Under the pieces are notes generated by a model. It ran no database searches. It had not been told where the DNA came from and was given only the letters and a program-made list of their open reading frames with translations. Below are positions 26,634 through 37,094 of a stretch of DNA of 64,000 nt, piece by piece. Numbering within the stretch: position 1 is the stretch's first letter; every line of letters begins with the position of its first letter. Origin of the DNA: Phorcus lineatus (lineage: Eukaryota > Mollusca > Gastropoda > Trochida > Trochidae); assembly GCA_921293015.1 (NCBI GenBank), contig OV121082.1, forward strand, positions 52,596,971 to 52,660,970, written 5' to 3'. A program made the translations under genes and the position numbers.

Positions 26634-29070
26634 AGCAATATAATAACTTTGACATAAACCTGTATTTCTCAGAAGAAAAGCAGATCTCCCCATGCCAGTT
26701 ATCATATTGCGGAAATCGAAAAAAAGTCAATTATGTTGCTTGGCAGCACACCACCGCTCATAAACTAAACAGTCGTATTTAATAGTTATCTATTATTTCA
26801 GTGTTATAGAAAACCTAACGAAATACGTTGACAAAAAATTAGAAAGTGACGTTACAATGATATTTAATTTGGGGTCTGTGTATTCTTACTACTGAGATAT
26901 TGTTCATGGACCTATGATAAACCAGCCGTTTGTGAACTGAAGCTTTCAATCTGAAGAACATTACAAAATAAATTATCATTTCGATGTTAAATCGACGGTA
27001 GCTGGGGACAAGGTTAAAGCGTTTTTGAATGCCATCAGTGAGAATATGAAAATGTCATGTTTAGTTTTATGAGAAGAGATCGTAAATGAGGTCTTTTACC
27101 CCATCTATTAAATATCATTTATCCATGCCACTTGCATAGTGGATGAGTGCTTCTAAGAACATATTAGTTTTTTCTTTTGAAATGCAATAATTGTAACCTC
27201 CTTTAAGACGTAGTTGAAGAACGTCATCTTCAACGTCCACAACGTCAATCTTCCATATAGATTTAGTCAAGAGAGAATGATAACTTTTACAAGGAAGAGA
27301 ACTAGAACGACTACTTGTACATTTACACCATTGTGATAAAAAAAATATGGAAAGGAATTTATTTATTTTACAATTCTTGGCAACAGAATTAGAACGACTA
27401 CTTATAAATATATTCATTTGTGATACTAAAAATAAATGTATGAATTATTTTATAATTCGAAAAACACTACCTTGGCAACAGAGGCTTGGTTTGTTATACC
27501 TGCTTGTGAATCGTAGTGAAAATGTCAGCTTTGTCGACAAAAATTATAAATATATATAACCTCGTTTCTTTGTTTTTAAAACAAGAACTATTAATAACAG
27601 TTATATGAACAATAACATCAATTTATAAGGAGAAGACTTACTTCCTGATTGTTTCGTTCTTTCTTTGAAACTTATGGATTCCACAAAGATTTTACTTTCA
27701 CTTATTATAGATTTCTTTGTAATTACAGACGACATAAATGTACTCCGCGAGGCATGGCGATTCATTAGTTACATAAACGATGCAGAAGATTATTTTTTGT
27801 GATGACATTAACATCCAAAGAGTCATGCACATCATGATGATAATAAATCGTATTAAAATTAATCAATCTACTTAATAAAAAATACTGTAAAGCAAACTAA
27901 AAAGGTCATTGGTAAAAAAACACATTCGAGGTATGTTTTGAATCTGGTTATCCCAGGCATAGATTCACAACACAATTACGCCCGAACTAAGCATCAACAA
28001 AGACATATGTTCACAATTAAGATCAGGAATGCAATGTATTTTGATGAGGGAAAGTACGTTAGTTATGCATCATTATATCAATAAGTTACATCATTATTGA
28101 CAAAACCGGGGGTAAATACTTCCTTGTTCTCAATTTAAATAATCGGTCCGCTCAAAAAATAATTGCTGGGAAAAAGTAAACAGCTTCACTCGTAGAATCT
28201 CTTTTCGGAATATCAGTTGTGTGTAACTTTTGTAAACACTGCCTCTGGAATTAAAACATTGGTATTGATTACTACATCCCAACGCATATATAACTTGCTA
28301 CGCTAGTATCAATCTTGGTTTAAAATGACAAATTCGTACATTACACCCAATACTAACACTTAATTCGCCGACCAACTTTATATTTGCTTTAATAAATTTT
28401 AGTTGTTTTTTTCCCAGAGAATATTAACAGGTTACAACTAAACCGAATATATGCATTTGGCAAAAATTCAACATGATTAATAAAGGCATGTTATCACTCG
28501 CCCTTTGATGATGTCTACAATGTTTGCTATTCGTTTCATAACATCTCCTGATGACTGATTGAAACGATGTCATAATCGTTAAGTTTAAAGTCACAATGTT
28601 TGCGGGGTGGCCCCAATTGTCATATCAGCTACTTTTTTGCAGTTTGTTATACAGCTAGTCAAAAATAAACAACATTCAGTCCTATTTTACTAACATTTTT
28701 GAATTCTTGAATGATTAAGGTATCTAAATCGCTTTCGCTCGAAAACCTCCGAGAGCAGACACCTGAAAAAATATCCTTCAAAACAGTTATGAAATCCGCA
28801 GCAGAAAGTCGTAAGTGCATCCAGGGTCTCAATTGAGATTTATCTGAACTTATAGCCTGACTGATATGCAATTGTAGCTTTAGGTAAAAGGGCTATGCCC
28901 TTGTGGCCTTTTGCATTGCAGTTTTAACAGTCTTCTTTGACGATAGGGATTTTCCAAAATAGATTTATTAAACATGTGGCCCCGAAAATGTACAACAGGA
29001 TATTTTGGTTTAATTAACAACAATATGATCTGGACTTTTAGTATATATTTCACTTTATTTAATTATTTTC
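26634..29070. other. Intergenic region in copy B
   Basis: Collinear with 20798-24146. It includes about 500 bp (27220-27730) missing from copy A. A minus-strand ORF at 27417-27115 ends in a frame rich in charged residues (VDVEDDVLQLRLKGGY then CISKEKTNMFLEAL). I do not recognise it, and copy A keeps only about 13 similar codons, so I do not call it a gene. Confidence 0.4.
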
Positions 29071-32000
29071 TTAAGGCAAAATTGGTTTGACAGTTGGCAG
29101 TGGTCCTGTCCTAGTGCACACAGCCTGGTAGTTGGACAACACGGTTTTCATCCGACACCTGCAGATGGTGTGCTCATCGATATGGACGTCTCGTCCTGCA
29201 GGGATTTTCCTCTTTCCATACCAGCAGTTGGAACCTTGAAAACATTACAAGAATACTTTACCATTGGTTAACATTGTACACACGATTGCACAGGTCATAT
29301 TTGATATATATACTGAGCTGAAGAGCTGTTCCCGGACTGAAGCATGCGACAAAAACGCAGCATGTAACCATGTTCATTTCAGCTCGTGCATCACCGTGCA
29401 CGTGCGATGTGTCTGACTTTGAGACCAGACCAGAGTCACCTTCTTAGCCGTTGAGGCAACATGTGTGAGATGATATTTTGATAAATTATTATTTAAACAA
29501 ATTTGGTTTTTTGTCAATGAAAGACTTTAATTCACAGTTGGTGAATGGTAATGTAAACATTCCTACCACAAAATATGTAGGAAATTGAATGTTATTGTAA
29601 ATATTGTAAATATTGAAATTGGGGGAAAATTAAATGGTTGTTATTTAATTTTCTATTTTGTTATCTTTTGAATTATCGGAGTGGGTTGCATTCCATGTTA
29701 TGGTAGCAGAGCGTGGTTAGTTTAGTTATAAAGGTTTATTTGCTTATTGAAAGGTGAGTTAAAATGAATTTGTAAAGATAAACAAAAACATTGTCAATAT
29801 ACTACTATGGCCGACCTTGAACCCAAAGAAGGTGGCGAGCCAGTAGATAAGCAATCCGCTGTCAACAGCGAGTTTGAAGGACAGATTCGTAAGTTAAAAC
29901 AGCAGAAAACTAAGGCAAAATGTGCTTTTACCAAAGCGAAAAATCGGTTGACCTCATTAGTTGAGGACGGTGGGGATACCACAAAAAAGGTCATGAGAGA
30001 TGGAATAGACCACGTGATGTCGTTGCAGGTCAACGCAACTGATATTATGATTGAATTAGTTGAAACTTACCAGAAAGCTAATGATGAAGTCAATTTGAAA
30101 AAAGTTGATGTAGAAATAGCAACATTAGACAATCAAACTAGTGAAGTGGTTGAATTAGCACAGGAATGTTTGAATAATTGTTCAAGTAGTTTGTCCAGTT
30201 ATAGGCTGTCCCGAATCTTTAAAGTTGAGACACATTCCAATAATGCGGGTCAGGTAGTTGATGATCACATGGTCTCACAAAATAGGAGTGATACAAAAGC
30301 ACATGAACACAGCAGGTTACAATCAAAACATAATCAACCTATCAAAACACCTATGAAAGATCAGACTGCAGTGAAGTTTAAGGTAGGTCCGCAACAGCCT
30401 CAACTTGTAAATAACTTTGAAAATCCAAGTAATCAACAAAGGGCTGTTGAACATGACATGTGGAAACACTTGAAACCAGTTTCTATTCCAGTGTTTGCGG
30501 GTGATGTTAAGACATATCAGACATGGAAATCTGCTTTCATGACTTGCATAGATCAATCATCATCTACTCCTGTATACAAACTGTTGCAGTTGAGGCAATA
30601 TCTTGCAGGCGAAGCTTTGAAGGTTGTTGATAGTCTTGGGCACAGTGCTGTTGCTTATGATGTTGCTCTAGAGCGTTTAGAACGGAAATACGGGGGTAGA
30701 CGTCGGTTGATAGCTATTCAAATGGAGCAGTTGCAAAATTTCAAACCAATTAGAGAAGGTCATGCTCAGGATGTAGAGAGGTTTGCAGATCTTTTAGATG
30801 TGACAGTCGTCCATTTGATAGATACTGGCAGGGTTGAAGAGTTAGGGAATGGCTTATTCTATACAACACTTCTCAAAAAGATGACAGTCAGTGGTGGTTA
30901 ATTTCCAGAGATGGGTTTTTGAGAATTGTAGACAAGAATCTGTAGAAGTGTTACGAGAGTGGATATTGCAAGAAGCAGAATTCTTGACGGTTGCTTCTGA
31001 GACTGTTCATGGGAATGTTAAATATGAACACAAAGTCCATTTTGACTCAAAGAAAAAGATGTCATTCTTTGTAAGTTCAAAATTTGAAGCAGACACAACA
31101 CAAATGAACAAGGTCAATCAATGTCGCATTTGTAGTGCACATCATGAGATTTGGCGCTGTAGAACCTTTCGTGGCATGAACATTCCTGATAGGTGGAAAA
31201 CAATTACAAAACAGAATCTTTGCTATCTTTGTTTAGGCAAAGGGCATAATTCAAAGACATGTTCACGTCTATTTGAGTGTGGCATAAATGGTTGTACCAA
31301 AAAGCATAACAGAATGCTTCATTCTGAAACAGGCAGTAAAAATGTTACCAATGAACCTGTCAGTGATAGTACTCAAAAAGCAAATCATGATCGTGATGAA
31401 CAACATTCTGATGTTAAAGTTGTTGAGGGTGAAAGGTCACATACAACAATGCCTTGTTTATTTCCAAGACCACTGACAGCTCTTAGAACTGTACCAGTAG
31501 TTCTTAAGAATGGCAAGAAAAGTATCAAAGTAAATGCATTGCTTGACGATGCTAGTACTCGTTCGTACATTAATGAAGATGTAGCCTCTGAGTTAGGTTT
31601 GCAGGGAGAATTACAGAAAATTTCTGTGAACGTTTTGAATGGGAAAACAGAAACCTTTGAAACACAACCAGTTGAGTTCATGCTTCAGAGTATTGATGGT
31701 ACAGTGAAAACAAAAATGAGTGCTTTGACAACAACTAAGGTTACTGGTAACATGGGTGTTATTGATTGGCAAAAACACAAAAATAAATGGAATCATTTGA
31801 ATACAATTGATTTTCCACATGTTGCCTCATGTCAAAAAGTTGACATTTTGATTGGCATAGACTACCTTGATCTTCATTGCTCATATGAAGAAGTTCGTGG
31901 TAATCCAGGGGAACCATTTGCAAGGAGAACTCCGTTGGGATGGACTTGCATTGGGAACGTTGGTTCAAAAAGTTCTCATACTGGATTTTCGGATGTATTC

Positions 32001-35000
32001 TTCACAAATGAAGCTGATGTTGAGTTGAATGCTTTGATGCATAGGTTTTGGGATATTGATGACTTCAAAACGGATAACTCAATTACATTGTCTCCTGATG
32101 ATAAAGTAGCCATGGCAAAGGTAAAAGATACTCTTGTGTATGAAAATGGGTCATATGAAGTTGGTGTTCCATGGAAAATTGATCCAAAAACCCTTCCAGA
32201 TAACTATGACATGGCTTTCAGTCGTCTGACAAACATATAAAACAATGTAAAACTGAAAGTGTTGCAAATGCTTATGAGGATATGATTCAGCAATATCTTC
32301 ATAAAGGTTACATTCGCAAAGTACCGGCTGATGAAGAACAGAAACAAAATCAATGGTTTCTACCTCATTTTCCTATTGTCAAACCAGATAGATCAACAAC
32401 AAAAGTCAGGTTGGTTTATGATGCTTCAGCAAAATATGATGGTTTGTCATTAAATGATGCAATCTACCCTGGTCCCAAACTCCAACGTGAATTGTTGGAT
32501 GTGCTTCTACGTTTCAGGAATCATCCAGTTGCGTTGGTGTGTGACATTGAAGCTATGTACTTGCAAATCAAAATCCCACTTTCTGATAGACCGTATCACA
32601 GATTTCTTTCGCGATCGTTGGATAGAAATGTTTCCACAGATGTATATGAATTCAATAGGGTTGTTTTTGGAGTGACATCTTCTCCTTTCTTAGCACAGTA
32701 TGTGACGCAAGAACATGCTAAGAATCACGCTGATGAGTTTCCCTTAGCGGCTGAAATGTCATTAAATCAACTTACATGGATGATGGAATGGATTCTGTTG
32801 AGAATGAGGATAAAGGTGTTGAGTTGTATAGACAGTTGTCTGAGTTGTGGTCCAATGCTGGTATGCATGCACGGAAGTGGCTTTCAAATTCAGTTCATGT
32901 ACTAGAGCATCTGAGGTTGACCTTGGAAAAGGTCATTTGCCTGCAACAAAAACCCTTGGGTTATTGTGGAAGGCTGAAAAAGATATCTTCACATTCAAAT
33001 CAGACTTACCTTCAAAACCTGAAAAAGTGACAAAAAGAGGTTTTTTAAGTGATGTTGCAAAACTATTTGATCCTTTGGGTTTTGTAGCTCCTTTTGCTGT
33101 TGCAGCAAAGATCCTCTTGCAGCAGGCATGGATGGCTGGTGTAAGTTGAGATGATGACATCACAGGAGAACTGAAAGAAAAAATGACAAAATGGTTACAG
33201 GAAGTTATGGAGTTGAAAGATCTAGAAATACCCAGATGTCTAGGCATTGAGCATACTTACCTAGTGTCTTACCATGTTTTTGTTGACGCATCAAATGATG
33301 CTTTTGGAGCTGTTATCTATGCAGTTCATACGTATGCAAATGGGACAAAGTCAAGTAGATTGGTAGTGGCTAAAATTCGTGTGGCTCCATTGAAAGCAGT
33401 CAGCATACCGAGATTAGAATTGATGGCTGCAATGGTTGGTTTGCGGTTAGCTATGTCAGTTTCAAAGGCTTTGAAGTTTGAAATCCAAACTGTTACATTT
33501 TGGTCAGACAGTCTGAATGTCCTTTGCTGGATCAAGAGTAACAGTAGATCATTCAAGCCGTTTGTGGCCAACAGAATTGGTGAAATACAATCCATTACGA
33601 ATCCTTCCCAATGGCTTCATGTTCCAACTGATCTAAATCCTGCTGATATGATATCACGAGGTGTTTCAGCTTCACAGTTGATTGGCAATACGTTCTGGTG
33701 GTCTGGATCATCTTTCCTTAAAAAAGATGAATCTGAATGCCCTCCTCAAAGAAGTGTAGGTAAACATGTGGAAGTTAAGGATTCTTCTTTGGTGGCCATG
33801 TCTTTAGATGTTGAGTTCAAGTTGACACCTACAAGGTCTTCTAGCTGGCAAAGACTTTTGAGAGTTACAGCTTGGGTTTACAGGTTTTTGAACAACTGTT
33901 TGTCAGTTCCTGAAACAAAAAAGACTGGTGAATTGACATTAGATGAAATCAAAGATGCTGAAATAAAAATACTTACCAAAGTTCAAAAAGATGAATTCAC
34001 TGATAAGTATCAAGCTTTATCAAAAGGGAAGACGATATCTTCAAATTCAAAGCTCATCAGCTTGCAACCTGTTCTAGATGATGATGGTATCATGAGACTT
34101 CATGGCAGGTTAGAACATGCAGAGTGTTTATCATTCTGCCTCGTCACAATTGGGTGACCAAGTTAATTGTTAAACATTACCATGAGACGGGTCATCATGT
34201 AATTGGAACAAATCAAACTTTGGCTTTGATCTCGGCTAGATTCTGGATAATATCTGGCAGAGAAGCAATCAGAGCATGGGAATATGAATGTTCCAAGTGT
34301 AGGAAATCCAAGGCTAAACCAATGCATCCAGTTATGGCACCTTTACCAAAGTTGCGAGTTCAGCCATCTCTGAGAGCCTTCACTGAAACAGGGGTCGATT
34401 TTGCTGGACCTTTCTTCACGATACAGGGAAGAGGTAAAAAGAGACAAAAAAGATACCTTTGCCTCTTTACATGTCTCAAAACTCGTGCAGTTCACTTGGA
34501 AATAGCCTTTGGGCTCGATACAGATTCCTTTTTTAATGCCTTTTATAGAATGGTCAATAGGAGGGGACTTCCAAAAGTCATGCTATCTGATAATGGCACT
34601 AATTTTGTAGGGGCTGTGAAAGAACTCAAGGAACTTGCTCAGCAATTGGACAAAGAGGTTATCAGTAGGTCGTTGACAAACAAAGGGGTTAGATGGCTTT
34701 TTAACCCTCCACATGTTCCTCATTTTGGAGGAGTATTTGAAACCATGATCAAAGCAGCTAAACGGGCTATTTATGCCATTTTGGGTAAGTGTGATGTCAC
34801 TGATGAACATCTCATGACAGCTATGACAGGTGCAGAAGCTTTGATTAATTCAAGACCTCTAACTTATAAATCTGCACATCCTTATGATGTTGCCCCCCTC
34901 ACACCAAACCATTTTCTTCATGGTCAAGTTGGAGGTATGTTTGCACCAGAAACTGTTGACAACACAAATTTTCATCCTCAGAAACACTGGCGAAGACTCC

Positions 35001-37094
35001 AAGAGCTTGTTCGTCACTTCTGGCGCAGATGGATGCGAGAATGGTTGCTAAGTTTGAATTCTCGAAAAAAGTGGCATAGACCATGTCCTGATCCTAGAAT
35101 TGATGATGTTGTTTTCGTCATTTCACCAAACACACCTAGAGGACAATGGCAACTAGGTACAGTGTTAAGAACGTATCCCGGACTTGATGGTACTGTAAGA
35201 GTGGTCAATGTACAAGTTGGAAAGTCGATACTTACCAGGGCAGTCAGCCGGATCTGTCCTTTGGAATGGAATCCCTTGGATGATGAGCCCCCGGACGTCA
35301 AGGCCTCTGGAGTGGAATCCCTTGGATGCTGAGCCCCCGGACGTTACAACGAGGACCCTGGATGAAGAGGAATCTGGAGACATGGATCCTGGAGACATGG
35401 ATCAAGAACCCTGGAGAAAGGATCAAGACCTTGGAAACAAGAATCAGGACCCTCGGATCAAGACCCTCGTTTGAAGAATCTTGGATGGAGCTTCCTGGAA
35501 GGATGATTCATGGAGGATGATTCATGGAGAGTGATTTAGTGATGGTGATTCAAGGAGAGTGATTCGTGGATGATTCGATGATGAAATTTCGAGGAGGAGG
35601 ATTCATGGATGGAATCAAGGATACTGATTCCAAAAATTGTGAGTGAAGTGTAAATATGAAATATTTGTTTATAATGAAATGTTTTAATTCAAAGGAAATT
35701 TTGCAATTTATTGAAATGAAATTATTTGAATCGTTATAATGCAAAGTGAATTTCAAGGGAAAATATTGAAATGAAAGGGTGTTGTGATTCAAATTGGGAT
35801 GTGATGGTGAATTCTTCAATGTTGTTGCAATGATGCAAGTATGAAATATATTGTGTGTTATTTTGTGTCAGAATTTGACATTGTTTTGATGATTTGTAAT
35901 GATGTAAATGATAATAATTGATAGACTGTACTCTATCAAGGAGGGGGGAATGAGCTGAAGAGCTGTTCCCGGACTGAAACATGCGACAAAAACGCAGCAT
36001 GTAACCATGTTCATTTCAGCTCGTGCATCACCGTGCACGTGCGATGTGTCTGACTTTGAGACCAGACCAGAGTCACCTTCTTAGCCGTTTAGGCAACATG
36101 TGTGAGATGATATTTTAATAAATTATTATTTAAACAAATTTGGTTTTTTGTCAATGAAAGACTTTAATTCACAGTTGGTGAATGGTAATGTAAACATTCC
36201 TACCACAAAATATGTAGGAAATTGAATGTTATTGTAAATATTGTAAATATTGAAATTGGGGGGAAATTAAATGGTTGTTATTTAATTTTCTATTTTGTTA
36301 TCTTTTGAATTATCGGAGTGGGCTGCATTCCATATACTCTGGACATAAGGATTATCTTGCGAGTTTAATTTGGGATGGTTATATCCTGCATAATGGTTAT
36401 ACTTTATCATTTAGGCTTGCTGATTCTGACATTTGCAAGTGAGGCAGTTTAAATGTAAAGGTAAATAAGGAGTTATAAGATTGTGTTATTTTGATCTGCA
36501 AATGATGACGTAATGATTTCCACGCTAATCAGAGACAATCGTATCCTATTTGTCTACTAAAATTAGCGCCTTATGGTCCAACTGGCGAATCAGATTCCCA
36601 AGACATATATATATATATGCTGTCTGCACAGAAAGTCAAGAACTGTTGTATGTACTGTAAAGATTTATTACAATTTCGAAATCAAGTTTTTATTGTTTTA
36701 TTTTTTTTCTTAATTCTTTCAATGATACTACGAAAATATGTAAAATATACTGATATCGGATCATTTCTCCAACATTGTCTTAGTAAATATTAGTATAGTG
36801 TATGGCCTTAGTATATGCTCTGTACAAAACCACCTCACCGTTTGGGCATACAGGGCAGCACGCTCCTGGTTTATGTATAGGATCCACACATGGTGTGAAG
36901 AAACAGTTTGATACAGTACAGAGCTCCCGTCCTCCATGACAGAAGCATGTCTTGCAGGTAGAGGGTTTGTACGAGGCACCCTCAGGGTAGTGATGGCCGT
37001 TGTTGTTACATCCTGGGCGTGGTGTCGTCATTGTAATTACCATACCATGGAGGTGCAAGGCAAACACGACAATAAACGTAAAGGAAATTGTCAT
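29071..37094 (-). CDS. Secreted VWC-domain protein B, two exons, 139 aa
   Basis: Paralogue of the gene at 24147-25069. Exon 1 is 37094-36839 (256 nt, the same length as in copy A) and exon 2 is 29234-29071, ending in TAA; AATAAA lies at 29059-29054. The signal peptide and all ten VWC cysteines are kept, with changes such as TVSNCFFTPC for AVADCFFTQC. Exon 2 diverges more and ends five residues earlier. The intron is about 7.6 kb because it holds a whole BEL/Pao element, against about 0.5 kb in copy A. Both splice sites (donor GTGAGG, acceptor ending TTTTCAAG) are intact, so expression is possible if the long intron is removed. The role is unknown, as for copy A. Confidence 0.78.
29309..29313. 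repeat. Target-site duplication, left
   Basis: The 5-bp word 'tatac' precedes the left LTR and is repeated at 36333-36337 after the right LTR. Five bases is the usual length for BEL/Pao. Copy A shows the empty site (gatatgtattctggaca, at about 24386). Confidence 0.85.
29314..29695 (+). repeat. 5' LTR (382 bp)
   Basis: Starts TGAGCTGAAG and ends TTGCATTCCA. It differs from the 3' LTR at five positions by direct comparison (1.3%), all substitutions. Confidence 0.95.
29701..29711 (+). other. Primer-binding site
   Basis: TGGTAGCAGAG, five bases after the LTR, complements the 3' end of eukaryotic initiator methionine tRNA (ending CTCTGCTACCA). The match ends after 11 bases. The tRNA sequence is from memory. 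Confidence 0.55.
29807..30901 (+). CDS. gag: BEL/Pao Gag-like protein
   Basis: A 364-codon frame. Residues about 1-120 are charged and helical (coiled-coil-like), and the C-terminal third (IPVFAGDVKTYQTWKSAF, LRQYLAGEALKVVDSLGH, LERKYGGRRRLI) matches the Gag region of BEL elements (DUF1759 type). It stops just where the frame shifts into the next segment. It encodes the structural protein of intracellular particles. In relatives Gag and Pol form one continuous frame, so the break here looks like decay. Confidence 0.85.
   Translation: MADLEPKEGGEPVDKQSAVNSEFEGQIRKLKQQKTKAKCAFTKAKNRLTSLVEDGGDTTKKVMRDGIDHVMSLQVNATDIMIELVETYQKANDEVNLKKVDVEIATLDNQTSEVVELAQECLNNCSSSLSSYRLSRIFKVETHSNNAGQVVDDHMVSQNRSDTKAHEHSRLQSKHNQPIKTPMKDQTAVKFKVGPQQPQLVNNFENPSNQQRAVEHDMWKHLKPVSIPVFAGDVKTYQTWKSAFMTCIDQSSSTPVYKLLQLRQYLAGEALKVVDSLGHSAVAYDVALERLERKYGGRRRLIAIQMEQLQNFKPIREGHAQDVERFADLLDVTVVHLIDTGRVEELGNGLFYTTLLKKMTVSGG
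30891..32240 (+). CDS. pol: BEL/Pao Gag C-terminus, zinc knuckle and aspartic protease
   Basis: This frame continues the Gag domain (RWVFENCRQESVEVLREW) and then has the CCHC knuckle CYLCLGKGHNSKTC. The retropepsin-like domain follows: LLDDASTRSYI in place of the usual D-[ST]-G, with the distal VDILIGIDYLDL. It ends at a TAA after AFSRLTNI, where the next frame takes over. Shown as a separate segment because of the frameshifts. Confidence 0.82.
   Translation: MVVNFQRWVFENCRQESVEVLREWILQEAEFLTVASETVHGNVKYEHKVHFDSKKKMSFFVSSKFEADTTQMNKVNQCRICSAHHEIWRCRTFRGMNIPDRWKTITKQNLCYLCLGKGHNSKTCSRLFECGINGCTKKHNRMLHSETGSKNVTNEPVSDSTQKANHDRDEQHSDVKVVEGERSHTTMPCLFPRPLTALRTVPVVLKNGKKSIKVNALLDDASTRSYINEDVASELGLQGELQKISVNVLNGKTETFETQPVEFMLQSIDGTVKTKMSALTTTKVTGNMGVIDWQKHKNKWNHLNTIDFPHVASCQKVDILIGIDYLDLHCSYEEVRGNPGEPFARRTPLGWTCIGNVGSKSSHTGFSDVFFTNEADVELNALMHRFWDIDDFKTDNSITLSPDDKVAMAKVKDTLVYENGSYEVGVPWKIDPKTLPDNYDMAFSRLTNI
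32282..32905 (+). CDS. pol: BEL/Pao reverse transcriptase, N-terminal and palm segment
   Basis: Residues include FPIVKPDRSTTKVRLVYDAS, CDIEAMYLQIKI (first catalytic Asp) and VVFGVTSSPFLAQY. The catalytic YMDD box follows at about 32774-32785 but in another frame (ORF 32776-33030), so the enzyme is interrupted just before its active-site loop. Frames after that: 32776-33030, then 32847-33149. Confidence 0.85.
   Translation: MIQQYLHKGYIRKVPADEEQKQNQWFLPHFPIVKPDRSTTKVRLVYDASAKYDGLSLNDAIYPGPKLQRELLDVLLRFRNHPVALVCDIEAMYLQIKIPLSDRPYHRFLSRSLDRNVSTDVYEFNRVVFGVTSSPFLAQYVTQEHAKNHADEFPLAAEMSLNQLTWMMEWILLRMRIKVLSCIDSCLSCGPMLVCMHGSGFQIQFMY
32847..34157 (+). CDS. pol: BEL/Pao RT thumb and RNase H segment, with in-frame stop
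   Basis: One frame runs from 32847 to 34157 with a single TGA at 33147-33149. It includes KLFDPLGFVAPF, the RNase H entry VFVDASNDAFGAV, the acidic SIPRLELMAA and the typical end VPTDLNPADMISRG. The conserved D, E and D positions of RNase H are visible. It ends near 34128, where the integrase frame begins. Confidence 0.82.
34124..35332 (+). CDS. pol: BEL/Pao integrase and DUF5641-like tail
   Basis: A 402-codon frame. The zinc-binding H-H-C-C region (HYHETGHH ... CSKCRKSK) is followed by the DDE core: Asp in TGVDFAGPF, Asp in LSDNGTNFVG, and Glu in HFGGVFETMIKAAKRA. The C-terminus (WRRLQELVRHFWRRW ... PRGQWQLGTVL) matches the DUF5641 tail of BEL elements. This segment is open and has all three catalytic residues. 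Confidence 0.88.
   Translation: MFIILPRHNWVTKLIVKHYHETGHHVIGTNQTLALISARFWIISGREAIRAWEYECSKCRKSKAKPMHPVMAPLPKLRVQPSLRAFTETGVDFAGPFFTIQGRGKKRQKRYLCLFTCLKTRAVHLEIAFGLDTDSFFNAFYRMVNRRGLPKVMLSDNGTNFVGAVKELKELAQQLDKEVISRSLTNKGVRWLFNPPHVPHFGGVFETMIKAAKRAIYAILGKCDVTDEHLMTAMTGAEALINSRPLTYKSAHPYDVAPLTPNHFLHGQVGGMFAPETVDNTNFHPQKHWRRLQELVRHFWRRWMREWLLSLNSRKKWHRPCPDPRIDDVVFVISPNTPRGQWQLGTVLRTYPGLDGTVRVVNVQVGKSILTRAVSRICPLEWNPLDDEPPDVKASGVESLGC
35262..35620 (+). repeat. Short direct repeats at the 3' end of the element
   Basis: A roughly 50-bp unit (ggaatcccttggatg ... cccccggacgt) is present twice at 35268-35345. Further short repeats of 'ggatgattcatgga' and 'catggatcctggagacatgg' follow to about 35620. 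No coding role is evident. Confidence 0.6.
35939..35950 (+). other. Polypurine tract
   Basis: The purine run AGGAGGGGGGAA lies directly against the 3' LTR and is the expected primer for plus-strand synthesis. Confidence 0.8.
35951..36332 (+). repeat. 3' LTR (382 bp)
   Basis: Same length and ends as the 5' LTR (TG...CA). It is followed by the target duplication 'tatac' and the continuation of the interrupted host intron (tctggacataaggatt). Confidence 0.95.

Larger units (their letters stand above)
29314..36332 (+). mobile_element. BEL/Pao LTR retrotransposon, full length, disrupted
   Basis: Both 382-bp LTRs, primer-binding site, polypurine tract and 5-bp target duplication are present. The internal order is Gag, zinc knuckle, protease, reverse transcriptase, RNase H, integrase, then a DUF5641-like tail, which is the BEL/Pao order. 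No envelope-like ORF is seen. The coding region is broken in about six places (near 30895, 32235, 32770, 32905, a TGA at 33147-33149, and 34128). The element lies antisense to the host VWC gene, inside its intron. Confidence 0.95.

Noticed and set aside
27115-27417. Possible coding exon with VDVEDDVLQLRLKGGY on the minus strand
   Set aside because: No domain recognised, no clear acceptor, and copy A keeps only a short similar stretch. A homology search of the last 50 codons would decide.
29794-30033. Minus-strand ORF opposite the Gag start
   Set aside because: It is the antisense shadow of a clear Gag frame.
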